Assembly (NCBI GenBank): GCA_937124585.1 | Contig: CAKZKT010000044.1 | Location: forward strand, 1-40,594 | Direction of reading: 5' to 3' | From: an uncultured Anaerolineae bacterium | Lineage (GTDB): Bacteria > Chloroflexota > Anaerolineae > CG2-30-64-16 | Length of the DNA stretch: 40,594 bases | Part shown: positions 18,022-28,105 of the stretch, one piece after another | How positions within the stretch are numbered: the first letter of the stretch is position 1 | Layout of the letters: the number at the start of each line of letters is the position of its first letter | Program-made: the position numbers and the translations under genes | The notes under the pieces: generated by a model | The model's database searches: none | What the model was told of the DNA's origin: nothing | Seen by the model: the letters and a program-made list of their open reading frames with translations, nothing else

Positions 18022-18042
18022 TGAGATGCCGGGTGTCGCGAA

Positions 18043-18074
18043 CGTGCCAGGCACCTGGGAGGATGCCTGGCACG
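18043..18074. repeat. 11-bp perfect inverted repeat after the ABC exporter operon
   Basis: Arms CGTGCCAGGCA (18043-18053) and TGCCTGGCACG (18064-18074) enclose a 10-nt loop, starting about 7 nt after the last stop codon of the export operon. There is no T-tract on either strand, so it may be an mRNA 3'-end stabiliser, a weak terminator or a dispersed palindrome. Confidence 0.5.
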
Positions 18075-18080
18075 GGAAAA

Positions 18081-20096
18081 CTAGACGGCAGCCGGCGTCA
18101 GTGCCGCATCACGGCCATTGCCGCCGCGCACAGCAGTTGTCTGCTCCTCTCGTCGGAACTGCTTCATGTACAGCTCGTAGTACGCGCCCCGGCGCTGCAA
18201 CAACTCCTCGTGTCGGCCGCGCTCGACGATCTCGCCGTCCACGAGCACCAGTACCTGGTCGGCGTTGCGGATGGTGCTCAGCCGGTGCGCGATGACGAAC
18301 GAGGTGCGCCCGCGCAGCAGGTCGTCGAGCGCGCGCTGGATCTGACGCTCGGTACGGGTGTCCACGCTGGAGGTTGCCTCGTCGAGGATCAGGATGCGCG
18401 GGTTGGTCAGCGCGGCGCGAGCGATGGCGAGCAGCTGGCGCTGGCCCTGGCTCAGCCCGGCGCCGCGCTCGCCGAGCACGGTTTGGTAGCCCTGCGGCAG
18501 GCGCTGGATGAACTCGTCGGCGCGCGCCAGCCGCGCCGCGGCCATCACCTCCTCGTTGGTGGCGTCGGGCCTGCCGAAGCGGATGTTGTTCATCACCGTG
18601 TCGCTGAACAGGAACGTGTCTTGCAGCACGATGCCGATCTGGCGGCGCAGGCTGGCGCGCGTCACATCGCGCACGTCATGCCCATCTATCCGCACTGCGC
18701 CGGCCGTCACGTCGTAGAAGCGCGGAATGAGGTTGATGATCGTGGTCTTGCCGGCGCCGGTGGGGCCGACAATGGCGATCATCTGGCCGGGCTCAGCCGT
18801 AAATGTGACGCCACACAGCACCTTCTCCTCGTGCCGATAGGCGGCATCTACCCGATCGAACTCTACCCGGCCGACGATCGGCGGCATCGTGATCGCATCG
18901 GGTTTGTCCTGGATGGCCGGGACGATGTCGAGCAGACCGAAGATGCGCTCGGCGCCCGCCACCGCGCTCTGCAGGTTGGTCCACATCACCGAGATCTGCT
19001 GAATCGGCTGGTTGAAGCGCTGGACGTATTGCAGGAAGGTGATCACCAGCCCTAGCGAGATCGCCTGCCCGGCCAGGGTCTGGCCGCGCAAGAGCAACAG
19101 GCCGCCGGCCACCGTGGTGATCGCCATCGCCAGGTAGCCCAACGCCTCCAGCGAGGGCCCCAGCGCGGCGGTGAACGAGACGGCGCGGATGTTGGCATCG
19201 CGATTCGCCGCGTTCGAGACACGGAAGCTCTCGATGTTGGCGTCTTCGCGGCCGAACGCCTGCACTTCGCGCACGCCGGCGATGCTCTCCTGGAGGTCGG
19301 CGTTCACCGCGCCGATCGCCACACGCGTGCGGCGGAACGCCCGGCGCGCCTGGCCCGAAAACCACCAGGTCGCGACGATCATCAGCGGGATCACGCTCAT
19401 GCTGATGAGGGCGTAGGGCAGGCTCAGCCTCAGCATGGCCGCGCCGATCCACACGATCAGCAGCAGGCCGCTGGCCACGCTGACCAGCACAAACGAGATG
19501 GCCTGCTGGAGGGTATCCATATCGTTTGTGATGCGGCTCATCACTGCGCCGGCCTCGTTTTCGGCGTAAAAGCTGAGCGGCAGCCGGTGCAGGTGTTCGA
19601 ACACCCGCACGCGCAGCTCGCGCAGCACATGCTGGCCCGTCCAGGCCATCAGGTAGAACTGCAGGCCGCCCGCCAGCGAGCCGAGCACGTAAAGCAGGAC
19701 AAGGAGGAGGATCAGCCGTCCCAGGCCGACAATGTAGTCGGCCGCGGTCGGGCTGGCCGGCAAACGGCTGCCCAGAATCGAACCATCAAACCAGCACCGG
19801 CTGCTGGCGGCGTCGGTCGCGCTGCCCAACATGGCAGCACCCCCGCGGCTGAGTTGGTCTGCAAAACGCTGCGCGGTCGCCGGCGTCAGGTAGCAGTCCA
19901 CGCTCTGTCCCACCAGATCGGGCGTCAGCACCTGCACATAGGTGCCGACCAGGATCAACACCACCACGCCGATGAGCGCAGGCCAGAAGCGGCCGAACTC
20001 GCGCGCCAGGCGGCCCAACGTCGCGGCCACGTTGACCGGCTTGCTGACTTCCTGCGCCAGGATGTGGCGCGGCCCACCAGGTCCTCCGAACATCAT
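18081..20096 (-). CDS. ABC exporter half-transporter with catalytic ATPase site
   Basis: Encodes 671 aa: a six-helix exporter membrane domain (about 35-365) and a C-terminal ATPase. Walker A is 'GPTGAGKTT' near 443, the signature is 'LSQGQ' near 545, Walker B is 'ILILDEATSSVD' with the catalytic Glu near 571, and the switch is 'IAHRLST' near 600. The LSQGQ signature paired with a full Glu/His site is the pattern of the consensus subunit in heterodimeric exporters such as TM287/288 or BmrCD. Its partner is the preceding gene, overlapped by 4 bp (ATGA), which carries the degenerate half. The N-terminal half has a long extracytoplasmic loop between the first two helices containing Cys residues. 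Likely a multidrug or lipid exporter in the cell membrane; substrate unknown. Confidence 0.92.
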   Translation of the reverse strand: MMFGGPGGPRHILAQEVSKPVNVAATLGRLAREFGRFWPALIGVVVLILVGTYVQVLTPDLVGQSVDCYLTPATAQRFADQLSRGGAAMLGSATDAASSRCWFDGSILGSRLPASPTAADYIVGLGRLILLLVLLYVLGSLAGGLQFYLMAWTGQHVLRELRVRVFEHLHRLPLSFYAENEAGAVMSRITNDMDTLQQAISFVLVSVASGLLLIVWIGAAMLRLSLPYALISMSVIPLMIVATWWFSGQARRAFRRTRVAIGAVNADLQESIAGVREVQAFGREDANIESFRVSNAANRDANIRAVSFTAALGPSLEALGYLAMAITTVAGGLLLLRGQTLAGQAISLGLVITFLQYVQRFNQPIQQISVMWTNLQSAVAGAERIFGLLDIVPAIQDKPDAITMPPIVGRVEFDRVDAAYRHEEKVLCGVTFTAEPGQMIAIVGPTGAGKTTIINLIPRFYDVTAGAVRIDGHDVRDVTRASLRRQIGIVLQDTFLFSDTVMNNIRFGRPDATNEEVMAAARLARADEFIQRLPQGYQTVLGERGAGLSQGQRQLLAIARAALTNPRILILDEATSSVDTRTERQIQRALDDLLRGRTSFVIAHRLSTIRNADQVLVLVDGEIVERGRHEELLQRRGAYYELYMKQFRREEQTTAVRGGNGRDAALTPAAV

Positions 20097-22012
20097 GCCA
20101 CCTCCCGGCTGGGCTCGACCAGCTCCGGCGCATCTTCCACCAGCTGCGACGCGTAGATTTCGGCGTAGATCGGGCTCTCTTCCATCAGCTGCTCGTGGAC
20201 GCCCTGGGCGACGATGCGGCCGCGATCCAGCACCAGGATCAGGTCCGCATTGCGCACAGTGCTGATGCGCTGCGCAATCACGAAGCTCGTGCGGCCGCGC
20301 ATCAGGCGGGTCAGCGCCTGCTGGATGGCATATTCGGTCACTGCGTCCACGCTCGATGTCGAGTCGTCCAGGATCAGGATGCGTGGATCCATCAGGAGGG
20401 CACGGGCGATGGCGACGCGCTGCCTCTGGCCGCCGGAGAGGGTCGCGCCGCGCTCGCCCACCGGCGTGTCATAGCCCTGCGCGAACTCCATGATGAAGTC
20501 GTGCGCGGCAGCTGCCTGCGCCGCCGCGATCACCTCCTCCATGGTCGCGTTTGGCCGGCCGAAGGCGATGTTGTCGCGAATGGTGCCCGAGAAGAGCGTG
20601 GTGTCCTGCAGGACGATGCCGATCTGCGAGCGCAGCGAGTCGAGCTTGACATCGCGCACGTCGTAGCCGTCAATCGTCACCCGGCCGGCCGTCACGTCGT
20701 AGAAGCGCGGAATCAGATTGATGATCGTGCTCTTGCCGCTGCCGGTGGCGCCGAGCAGGGCAACGGTCTGGCCGGGTTCGGCCATAAAGCTGACGTTGCG
20801 CAGCACCGCGCCATCGCCATTGCCGGCCGCGCCGGCGCCGAAGTAGCTGAAGGTGACGTTCTCGAAGGCCACCCGGCCCTGAATCGGCGGCAGGACGACG
20901 GCATCCGGCTTGTCGGCGACCTCGCTCTGGGTGTCGAGGATCTCGAAGATGCGCTGCGCCGAGGCGCTGGCCTGCGACATCTGGTTGATGATGAAGCCGA
21001 GCTGTCCGAGCGGAAAAAAGACGAACGCCAGGTAGAGGCTGAACTTCTGCCATTCGCCCAGCGTTAGTGTGCCGCCGATGATCTGGACGCCGCCGAAGTA
21101 GTAGACCGCAGCCTGGCCCAGGTTGGCGATCAGGAAGATCACCGGGAAGAGGAACGAGAAGGTGCGCGAGACCGAGATCTGCTGCTGCATGAGATCGTCG
21201 GCGGCCCGACGGAAGCGCGCCTGCTGCTCTGGCTCGCGCACGAACGCCTTCACGACTTTGATCCCGGCCAGGTTTTCCTGCAGCACGGTGTTGAGGGTCG
21301 AGAGCTTCTGCTGCACCTTCACGAACATCGGCTGCGTGATGCGGCCGAAGAGGATGAAGACGAACAGCGCCACCGGCAGGACGGGCAGGATCACCACCAT
21401 GAGCCGCCAATTGGTGACGAGCAGGATCGCCAGCGCCGCCACCAGGAGGATCAACGACTGGGCGGTCAGCAGCAGGCCCTGGCCGATGAAGAGGCGGACT
21501 TTCTCCACATCATCCGTGGCCCGGATCATCAGCTGGCCGGTCTGGTTGCGGTCATGGTAGGAGAAGGAAAGGCGCTGGATTTTGGCATACAGCTCGTTGC
21601 GGAAATCGAAGGCGACGCTCTGCGAGAGGCGCTCCGACATGTAGCCCTGGGTGAAGGCGAAGAGCGCGCGGATCACGGCAAATGCGACGATCAGCAGGCC
21701 GGCGGAGATCAGCGCGGTCTCCGCGCCGCTCAGATTACGGGCGAGTTGCTCGGGCGTCCAGCCGAGCGCGGCCAGAGCGGCGCCTTGCGCTGCGGCCGGA
21801 AGCGCGGCCAGGCTGCGGGCGGTCGCGCCATCGGTGATGGCGTCCAGCACCACCTGGAGCACCTGAGGCACGGCCAGCTGCGCGAGGACGGAGACCAACA
21901 ACGCCGCATAGGCCACCAGGGCAGTGCGCCGGTAGTGGCCGAGATAACGCATGGCGCGGCCGAGCGGGGCAAAGCCCGGTCGCGGGGAAGCGGGTGGGGT
22001 GCGAGAATGCAA
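20093..22012 (-). CDS. ABC exporter half-transporter with degenerate ATPase site
   Basis: Encodes 639 aa: membrane domain about 25-330, then an ATPase with Walker A 'GATGSGKST' (~421) and canonical 'LSGGQ' (~524). Walker B ends 'ILILDDSTSSVD', with Asp in place of the catalytic Glu, and the switch reads 'IAQRIST', with Gln in place of His. These two changes mark the non-catalytic half of heterodimeric exporters, matching the intact half encoded next. The start appears to be TTG at 22012, with AGGAGG five bases upstream; the next ATG (M21) lacks an SD. Its start lies 1 bp after the MarR gene, consistent with the regulator controlling this exporter. Confidence 0.9.
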   Translation of the reverse strand: MHSRTPPASPRPGFAPLGRAMRYLGHYRRTALVAYAALLVSVLAQLAVPQVLQVVLDAITDGATARSLAALPAAAQGAALAALGWTPEQLARNLSGAETALISAGLLIVAFAVIRALFAFTQGYMSERLSQSVAFDFRNELYAKIQRLSFSYHDRNQTGQLMIRATDDVEKVRLFIGQGLLLTAQSLILLVAALAILLVTNWRLMVVILPVLPVALFVFILFGRITQPMFVKVQQKLSTLNTVLQENLAGIKVVKAFVREPEQQARFRRAADDLMQQQISVSRTFSFLFPVIFLIANLGQAAVYYFGGVQIIGGTLTLGEWQKFSLYLAFVFFPLGQLGFIINQMSQASASAQRIFEILDTQSEVADKPDAVVLPPIQGRVAFENVTFSYFGAGAAGNGDGAVLRNVSFMAEPGQTVALLGATGSGKSTIINLIPRFYDVTAGRVTIDGYDVRDVKLDSLRSQIGIVLQDTTLFSGTIRDNIAFGRPNATMEEVIAAAQAAAAHDFIMEFAQGYDTPVGERGATLSGGQRQRVAIARALLMDPRILILDDSTSSVDAVTEYAIQQALTRLMRGRTSFVIAQRISTVRNADLILVLDRGRIVAQGVHEQLMEESPIYAEIYASQLVEDAPELVEPSREVA

Positions 22013-22013
22013 A

Positions 22014-22565
22014 TCAACCTCCTGATCCGGTAGTTCGGGATGCTTCGTTTGTGTTTGCGGCCAAAACGCGCTCGAGGAGCGTGTCCTCTCCCTCGATCTG
22101 ATTGGCCAGCTCGAGCAACAGCGCCTGAAGCTGCCTGGCCTTCTCCTGGCCCAGGAAGGCCAGGCCTCGCGCCAGCAGATCCGGCTCGGTGATCATGCCG
22201 ACACGCGCTACCACCTCGAAGCCGGCCTCGGTGAGCTGCAGCGGCAAGCGACGACGATCTTTGGGATCTACGCTGCGCTGCACGAAGCCTTTGCGTTCGA
22301 GCGTATCCACGACCGGCACGAGGGTGGCCGGCGATAGCAGCATCCGGCTGCTCAGCTCGATGATCGTCGCGCTTTCCTGGCTCAGCAGGCGCAGGACGCC
22401 GTATTGTGGCCCGCTGATGCCGACGCCGCTGGCTTCCAGGCGACGATCCAGGTCGCGCATGACGGTCTTGCCGACCAGCAGGATGAGGGTGCGCACCTCA
22501 TCGGCCCAGAGATACGGCTCGGCACGCGCGCCAACGGCGGTCACACCATCGCTCCCGATGCTCAT
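22014..22565 (-). CDS. MarR-family transcriptional regulator
   Basis: Encodes 183 aa. The winged-helix core is recognisable in 'GISGPQYGVLRLLSQESATIIELSSRMLLSPATLVPVVDTLERKG' followed by the wing 'VQRSVDPKDRRRLPLQLTEAG', the usual MarR layout. It probably binds DNA as a dimer and responds to a small ligand. It overlaps the previous gene by 4 bp (ATGA) and is followed at once by the two-gene ABC exporter, so it most likely regulates the export operon. A candidate half-site pair lies near the operon promoter at 28139-28150. Confidence 0.92.
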   Translation of the reverse strand: MSIGSDGVTAVGARAEPYLWADEVRTLILLVGKTVMRDLDRRLEASGVGISGPQYGVLRLLSQESATIIELSSRMLLSPATLVPVVDTLERKGFVQRSVDPKDRRRLPLQLTEAGFEVVARVGMITEPDLLARGLAFLGQEKARQLQALLLELANQIEGEDTLLERVLAANTNEASRTTGSGG

Positions 22566-23086
22566 TGGCCACCCTGCCCCTGGCCGGCCGGGCCCATTGG
22601 GCCGGCAAACCGACCGGCACCGATCTGGATCGTGGCGGCCTCGAGCACGTCATCGGCGCCTCTGGTACCCTGCACCACGATGCGCTCGCCGGGCTTGATG
22701 TCGGCCGACGTGCCGGCCACCGTCTTTTCGATCTGGGTTTTGTCGGTGAGCTTAACTTTCGTCACCCCGGTGGCAGTGGTGATCTCGAGCTCATTGTCGG
22801 AGACCGATTTCACCTGGCCTGTAGCGAAATTCCCGAGCTGCCCACCGCGACCCACGGCTGCTGCGCCCTGGCCTGCGCCGAAACCCCCAGAAGTCCCTGC
22901 ACCGGCCGCGTTCGGCGTCCCGGCGATCGCTCCGCCGGACGTGCGCATCTGGATGAACTCCGCGCGCGCGGCCAGGCCGGCCCGCATCCCTTCCTGCTTG
23001 CCCATATTGTACGCGTACACGCCGGTCGCGCCAGAGGCGACCACCACCACCAACGCGGCCAACAAGATCCACTTCAATGCTTTCAC
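22562..23086 (-). CDS. Small membrane-anchored protein with DUF5666-like C-terminal domain
   Basis: Encodes 174 aa if started at GTG 23086, which has GGAGG eight bases upstream; an ATG at 23101 overlaps the previous stop and has no SD. Residues 5-24 form a hydrophobic anchor or signal ('WILLAALVVVVASGATGVYAY'). A Gly/Ala-rich low-complexity stretch lies at about 45-85, then a beta-rich module 'GQVKSVSDNELEITTATGVTKVKLTDKTQIEKTV...IKPGERIVVQG' typical of DUF5666/OB-like envelope proteins, and a Gly/Gln-rich tail. It is expected on the outer face of the membrane. It lies between the propeller protein and the MarR gene. The role is unknown; it may be an accessory of the exporter. Confidence 0.75.
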   Translation of the reverse strand: MKALKWILLAALVVVVASGATGVYAYNMGKQEGMRAGLAARAEFIQMRTSGGAIAGTPNAAGAGTSGGFGAGQGAAAVGRGGQLGNFATGQVKSVSDNELEITTATGVTKVKLTDKTQIEKTVAGTSADIKPGERIVVQGTRGADDVLEAATIQIGAGRFAGPMGPAGQGQGGQ

Positions 23087-23091
23087 CGGGT

Positions 23092-24414
23092 CTACCTCCA
23101 TGAGATGACGCGTTCTTCCATGCCTTCATAGCGAATCTGAGCGCCGCCGAGCCTGCTGGCAGGGAGCAGCAGACGCTGGTTGCTCCCGTCGGCATTCATC
23201 ACCCAGATCTCCCACTGGCCGTTGCGATCCGAGAGAAATGCGATCTGCTTGCCATCTGGCGACCAGGCCGGCGCCGCATTGTTCCAGGAACGCGCGGGCT
23301 CGCCCTTCAGCTGCTGATCAATCAGCACCGAGGTCGGCGTCGAGGTCAGACGCACCCGGCCCGTGCCGTCGGCATTCATCACGTGCACCTCCCAGTGATC
23401 GGTCTGCCGGTAGCTGACCGCGATCTTCTTGCCGTCCGGCGAGAAGGTCGGGGTGTGATCCTGGGGATCGTTGGTCAGGAACCAGGTATTGCCCAGTTTG
23501 ATGTCCAGGTTCACCAGCCCGCGCTCGCCGACATACACCACGCGCCAGTCGTTCGCCGGGTCCTTCGCGGGCGCGAAGGAGAGGATATCGTCGCCCTTCA
23601 CGTCTTCGAACGCGCCCGTGGCGACATCCACCATGCGCAGCCGCCACAGGGGCCGCGCGATCTTGAAGCAGATCACATTCCCGCGGTCTTCGATCTCGGT
23701 TGCATCGGGCGGCAGGCTCATCGTCTTGGGGATGCACATCTGTCGGCCCAGCGAAATGCCGCGCTGAATGTTCAGGATGATCGTCTTGCCGTCGGCCGAC
23801 CAGGTGGGCGACTTCGGCTGCTGCACATCGCCCAGCACTTTGCGCTCGCCCTGGCCGTCCACGCCGATCACCCACAGATCGCCCTTGACGCCCGTGCTGC
23901 TGCCCAGCCAGCGCGTGAATGCCACCAGCCGGCCATCGGGCGACAGGGCCGGGTCCATGCCGGTCGTCAAATAGCGCAGGTTCGATCCATCGGGATTCAT
24001 GGCATAGATCGGCCCGCCGCTGGAGACCTGGAACACGATCACGCCGCCGGTCGCGGCGGCCCGGCCGGCCGTACTGGGCGCCGGCGCCTGCACCACCGGC
24101 AGGGCCGCCACATCGCCCTGCAGCCGGACGTACTCGCCGTACAGCCAGCCTTTCCGGCCATCGGACATCGTCACCTGCAGCCAGGCGGCCGCAGCATCGC
24201 GGCCTGTGGCGGTGCCCGTCTCGCCGCTGCGCAGGACGGACAAGATCGCGTATCCTGTCCCCGGCCCCTGGCGCAGATTCAGCGCAGGGACGGCCACCGT
24301 GAAGGTGGGGTTCTCCGCGGCCTGCGCCGCACCGAGTGGCATTGCCGCCAGCACGAACACAGCCGCCGCCGTACACATCAGTCGCACAAGAAGACTGAAT
24401 CTGAGATGTTTCAC
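23092..24414 (-). CDS. Secreted SH3-domain/TolB-like beta-propeller protein
   Basis: Encodes 440 aa. A signal peptide spans about 1-32 (basic N-terminus, hydrophobic core, 'GAAQAAEN'). A bacterial SH3-like domain at about 36-98 contains 'LNLRQGPGTGYAILSVLRSGET' and 'GWLYGEYV'. From about 120, repeated WD40-like TolB units appear: 'IYAMNPDGSNLRYLT', 'DPALSPDGRLVAFTR', 'SPTWSADGKTIIL', 'TPTFSPDGKKIAVSY', 'VHVMNADGTGRVRLT', 'PAWSPDGKQIAFLSDRNG' and 'IWVMNADGSNQRLL', forming a propeller of about six blades. It is extracytoplasmic and may bind cell wall through the SH3 part. It lies 41 bp after the MacB-type permease, so it is probably an accessory of the export system. Confidence 0.85.
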   Translation of the reverse strand: MKHLRFSLLVRLMCTAAAVFVLAAMPLGAAQAAENPTFTVAVPALNLRQGPGTGYAILSVLRSGETGTATGRDAAAAWLQVTMSDGRKGWLYGEYVRLQGDVAALPVVQAPAPSTAGRAAATGGVIVFQVSSGGPIYAMNPDGSNLRYLTTGMDPALSPDGRLVAFTRWLGSSTGVKGDLWVIGVDGQGERKVLGDVQQPKSPTWSADGKTIILNIQRGISLGRQMCIPKTMSLPPDATEIEDRGNVICFKIARPLWRLRMVDVATGAFEDVKGDDILSFAPAKDPANDWRVVYVGERGLVNLDIKLGNTWFLTNDPQDHTPTFSPDGKKIAVSYRQTDHWEVHVMNADGTGRVRLTSTPTSVLIDQQLKGEPARSWNNAAPAWSPDGKQIAFLSDRNGQWEIWVMNADGSNQRLLLPASRLGGAQIRYEGMEERVISWR

Positions 24415-24455
24415 CGCTTCCCCCTCAATCCTTTGCGGATTACCTCACAGAACAG

Positions 24456-25697
24456 TTACTCATAGCGCAACGCGTCGATAGGGTTCAACGATGCGGCGCG
24501 ATATGCCGGATAGATGCCGAAGAACAGCCCCACCGCAGTTGCGAAAATGGTCGCCAGCAGGACCGAATCCAGGCCGACGACCGAATTGAGCACCAACGTG
24601 CCGCCCAGCGGCGCCGCCGAGATCACCCTGGCCATCACAGCGCCCAGCCCGACGCCGATGAACCCGCCGAAGACGCTGAGCACCATCGCTTCGGTCAGAA
24701 ACTGCGCCAGGATATTCCCGCGCGTGGCGCCGATCGCCTTGCGGATGCCGATCTCGCGCGTGCGCTCGGTGACCGAGACCAGCATGATGTTCATGATGCC
24801 GATCCCGCCGACCAGCAGGGAAATGCCCGCCACACCGCCCAGGAAGAGGGTCAGGATGCCGGTGACCTGAGTGGCGGTCTCCAGGAGGTCTTGCTGGCTG
24901 CGCACGGTGAAATCGTCCTCGAAGCGGATCTTGTGGCGCTCGCGCAGCACCTCGCTGATCTGCTGGATCGCCAGATCCATCTGGCTGGCGTCGGTGGCCT
25001 GCACGCTGATCTGGCTGACCAGATTGCTGCCGCGGAAATTGCCGCGCTGGAGCCGCGTGTTCACGGTCGTCAGGGGCACCAGGATCTGATCATCCTGGTT
25101 GCCGAACCCGCCGCCGCCCTTGGCCTCCAGCACGCCGATCACTTTGAAGCCGACGTTGTTGATGCGAATCGTCTGGCCGATCGGGTCCTCGCCGTTGAAC
25201 AGGGTGGTCACGATATTGGCGCCGACGACCGCCACGGTCGAGCGTGCGGTGACGTTGCCGGCGCTGATGAACTCGCCGGATTGCACCCGATAGTTGCGCA
25301 CCGTCTCATACTCCGGCGTGACGCCGACGATCTGCGTGTTCACGTTGTTGCCCATGTAGACGGCCTGGCCGAACGTGCGCACCTCGGGCGCGACGGCCGC
25401 CACTGCCGAGAGGCCGCTCGTCGCCAGCGCCACTGCGTCGTCATACGTGAGCGTCTGCGCCGTGCCCTGGCCGGAGCGCACGCCGCCCTGATTGATGCTG
25501 CCCGGCGAAACGAAGATCAGGTTGGTGCCCATGCTGTTGATCTGACGGTCAATTGCCTGCTGCGCGCCGCGGCCGATGCCCATCAGAGAGATGACGGCGG
25601 CCACGCCGATGATGATGCCCAGCATCGTCAGCGCGGAGCGCAGCTTGTTGGCCGACAGGCTGCGCAGGGCAATCCGGATGCTCTCGATGATGGTCAT
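24456..25697 (-). CDS. MacB-type ABC transporter permease
   Basis: Encodes 413 aa with the MacB/FtsX architecture. An N-terminal membrane helix at about 20-42 ('[21 protein letters not shown]') is followed by a large extracytoplasmic domain ('[19 protein letters not shown]...') and three C-terminal helices at about 285-405 ('[47 protein letters not shown]', a strongly conserved family block). The ATG overlaps the ATPase stop by 4 bp and has CAGGAG upstream. With the ATPase and the fusion protein it makes a MacAB-like mechanotransmitting exporter. A TolC-like partner is absent, as expected if the envelope has one membrane. Confidence 0.93.
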   Translation of the reverse strand: MTIIESIRIALRSLSANKLRSALTMLGIIIGVAAVISLMGIGRGAQQAIDRQINSMGTNLIFVSPGSINQGGVRSGQGTAQTLTYDDAVALATSGLSAVAAVAPEVRTFGQAVYMGNNVNTQIVGVTPEYETVRNYRVQSGEFISAGNVTARSTVAVVGANIVTTLFNGEDPIGQTIRINNVGFKVIGVLEAKGGGGFGNQDDQILVPLTTVNTRLQRGNFRGSNLVSQISVQATDASQMDLAIQQISEVLRERHKIRFEDDFTVRSQQDLLETATQVTGILTLFLGGVAGISLLVGGIGIMNIMLVSVTERTREIGIRKAIGATRGNILAQFLTEAMVLSVFGGFIGVGLGAVMARVISAAPLGGTLVLNSVVGLDSVLLATIFATAVGLFFGIYPAYRAASLNPIDALRYE

Positions 25698-26455
25698 CGC
25701 GTTGCTCCTGCTGCGACAGATTCAAGAATCACCGAATCGGAGGGCTTCATCTGCTCGGCGATGCCGGGCACTTTCCGGCGGTCGCCGTTGTGCTCATCGC
25801 CGATGATCTTGCCGTCGCGGATGTGGATCACCCGCTCGCACTGCGCGGCGATGTCGGGATCGTGCGTCACCATCACGATGGTCAGGCCCTGTTGGGTGTG
25901 CATCTGATGGAAGAGCTCCATGATCTCCGCGCCCGATTTCGAGTCCAGGTTGCCCGTCGGCTCGTCCGCGAGGATGATCGCCGGGTTCGTGACCAGGGCA
26001 CGCGCAATGGCCACGCGCTGTTGCTGACCGCCAGAAAGTTCATTCGGCTTGTGGTGCAACCGATCGCCCAGGCCAACCCGCTCCAGCGCCTCGACGGCGC
26101 GAGGCCGCCGATCGCGCACGCCGGCATAGATCAACGGCAGTTCGACGTTGGCCAGCGCGGTCGTGCGCGGCAGCAGGTTGAACGTCTGGAAGACGAAACC
26201 GATCTTGCGATTGCGCACGCGAGCCAGATCGCGATCGTTCATGCGCGCCACCTCGACCCCGTCCAGCTTGTACGAGCCGGCGGTGGGCTGGTCGAGACAG
26301 CCGATCACGTTCATCAGAGTAGACTTGCCCGAACCGGACGGCCCCACGATGGCCACCCATTCGCCGGCCTCGATCTTCAGGCTGACGCCGTCGAGCGCGT
26401 GCACCTCGCTGTCGCCCATACGGTAAATCTTGTAGACGTTTTCGAGTTCGATCAT
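25694..26455 (-). CDS. MacB/LolD-type ABC transporter ATPase
   Basis: Encodes 253 aa. Walker A is 'GPSGSGKST' at 38-46, the signature is '[16 protein letters not shown]', Walker B is '[12 protein letters not shown]' and the switch His lies in '[10 protein letters not shown]'; all are intact. '[14 protein letters not shown]' and '[26 protein letters not shown]' are typical of the MacB/LolD subfamily, which powers extracytoplasmic export rather than uptake. The final ~25 residues after 'GKIIGDEHN' extend beyond the usual end and lack motifs. It is 7 bp after the membrane-fusion gene and overlaps the permease by 4 bp. Confidence 0.94.
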   Translation of the reverse strand: MIELENVYKIYRMGDSEVHALDGVSLKIEAGEWVAIVGPSGSGKSTLMNVIGCLDQPTAGSYKLDGVEVARMNDRDLARVRNRKIGFVFQTFNLLPRTTALANVELPLIYAGVRDRRPRAVEALERVGLGDRLHHKPNELSGGQQQRVAIARALVTNPAIILADEPTGNLDSKSGAEIMELFHQMHTQQGLTIVMVTHDPDIAAQCERVIHIRDGKIIGDEHNGDRRKVPGIAEQMKPSDSVILESVAAGATR

Positions 26456-26462
26456 CGCCAGC

Positions 26463-28040
26463 TCACCGCCCAGGTCCGGCCGGGCCAGACGAGAACATCA
26501 CGGGGTTCCCCATGCCCGGAATCCGATTGGTCTGCGCGGTCGTCGTCGTGCCCACGACGACCACATCGCCCTCGCGCAATCCGCTGACCACCTCGGTGTG
26601 CGTGTCGCCGCTCATGCCGACCACGATGGGCACCTGCATCTCGTTGCCCTCGAAGAGGACGGTGGCCATGCGCTGGCGGCCAACCGTGCGCACGGCCCGG
26701 TTCGGGATGATCAGCACGTTTTCGCGCTGATCGGTGATGATGTTGACGTTGGCCGTCATGCCGGTCTTGACCTCGGCAGTCGGATCCTTGATGGCAACGG
26801 TCACCGGGTAGTTGACCACGCCTTGCGTCTGGACGCCGGCCGGCGCAACCAGGGCGACTTCGCCGGTCAACGTGGTGTTCGGCAGCGCGTCCAGGGTGAT
26901 CTGCGCCGTCTGACCGACCTTGATCTTGCTGACGTCCACCTCGGCCATGTTGACGATGATCTCCAGGTTGTCCAGGTCGGCGAGCTGGATGGCGCCCGTG
27001 GTGCCGCTGGTAGGGCCGGCGCCGCCGACCACGATATTCACCGCAGTGACGGTCCCGTCGAAGGGCGCTATGATCTGAGCCTGGCGCAGCTTGTTCTCGG
27101 CCTGGCGCACTGCGATCTCGGCTTGGGTCACCTGTTGCTGCGCGATGTCGAGCGTCGCCGCATCCGGGCCGGCCAGCAGCTTGTCCAGGTCGTTCTTGGC
27201 CTGGATCACCTGCGCCCGCGCCGAGATGAGATCTGTTTCGCTCGCCTGCAGTTTGGCCAGGTTGGCCTGCGCCTGTTGCAGCTGGCTGAGGGCCTGGGCC
27301 ACTTTCGTGCGCGCATCTATGCCGGCCGTTGCCCGCGCCGCCTCATAATTGGCCTTTGCCTGGTTGAAATCTATGGTGGCAGTCTGGAGGTTAACCGATT
27401 CGGAGCGCGCTGCGATGTTGGGCGCAGTCGCCACACGGTCATATGCCGCCTGAGCCGCTTGCAGGGCCGCCAATGCTTTCTGGTACTGTGCGGTCGCGGC
27501 GTCAATCGTGGTGTTAGCGACCTCGGCCGCTTTGACCGCCGCCTCGTAGGAGGCCTGGGCGCTGGCCACCGCAGCCTGCGCCGCGGCCAGCTCAGCCGCC
27601 GTGGGTCCGGCTGCCAGTTTGTTGTAACTGGCCTGCGCCGCCTCCAGCCGTGCGCGCGCATTGGCAATGTCCTGCTCGGTAGAGGGAGACCTGGTCTGAG
27701 CCAGTTTGTTCTCGGCGATCCTGAGGTTGACCCGTGCGTTTTCCAGTTGCAGCTGCAGATCGGTCGTGTCCAGCTCGGCCAATACCTGGCCTGCTTTCAC
27801 GCGATCGCCGACCTTCACATACACTTTCGCCACTGTGCCGGCCTGGCCGAAGTTCAAGGCCACCTGCTGATGCGGCGTGATGTTGCCGGCTGCGTTGACC
27901 GTGGCGGTCAGGCTACCCCGCTGCACGGTGGCCGTCGTCGAACCGACAGCCTGGCCCGTGCTCTGCTGGCTAACAGGCAAGCAGCCTGCCAGTGTTCCGA
28001 CCAACACGACAATGAGTGCGACCCAACCAACTCGTTTCAT
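26463..28040 (-). CDS. Membrane-fusion (HlyD/MacA-type) lipoprotein
   Basis: Encodes 525 aa. A lipoprotein signal ends in the lipobox 'GTLAGC' with C20 as the likely lipidated residue. A biotinyl-lipoyl-like half '[34 protein letters not shown]' is followed by a very long Ala/Gln-rich coiled-coil hairpin (about 90-310), the second lipoyl half '[21 protein letters not shown]', and barrel and membrane-proximal domains ('[24 protein letters not shown]'). The start at 28040 has AAAGGA upstream; an ATG 18 bp earlier lacks one. The hairpin is longer than the usual MacA hairpin. First gene of the eight-gene export operon. Confidence 0.9.
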   Translation of the reverse strand: MKRVGWVALIVVLVGTLAGCLPVSQQSTGQAVGSTTATVQRGSLTATVNAAGNITPHQQVALNFGQAGTVAKVYVKVGDRVKAGQVLAELDTTDLQLQLENARVNLRIAENKLAQTRSPSTEQDIANARARLEAAQASYNKLAAGPTAAELAAAQAAVASAQASYEAAVKAAEVANTTIDAATAQYQKALAALQAAQAAYDRVATAPNIAARSESVNLQTATIDFNQAKANYEAARATAGIDARTKVAQALSQLQQAQANLAKLQASETDLISARAQVIQAKNDLDKLLAGPDAATLDIAQQQVTQAEIAVRQAENKLRQAQIIAPFDGTVTAVNIVVGGAGPTSGTTGAIQLADLDNLEIIVNMAEVDVSKIKVGQTAQITLDALPNTTLTGEVALVAPAGVQTQGVVNYPVTVAIKDPTAEVKTGMTANVNIITDQRENVLIIPNRAVRTVGRQRMATVLFEGNEMQVPIVVGMSGDTHTEVVSGLREGDVVVVGTTTTAQTNRIPGMGNPVMFSSGPAGPGR

Positions 28041-28105
28041 GCGCTGCGATCCTTTCATCGCAGGCCGCGGCAGGGCGCGACCTGCTGCGAGAAATTCGCC
28101 CCGAA

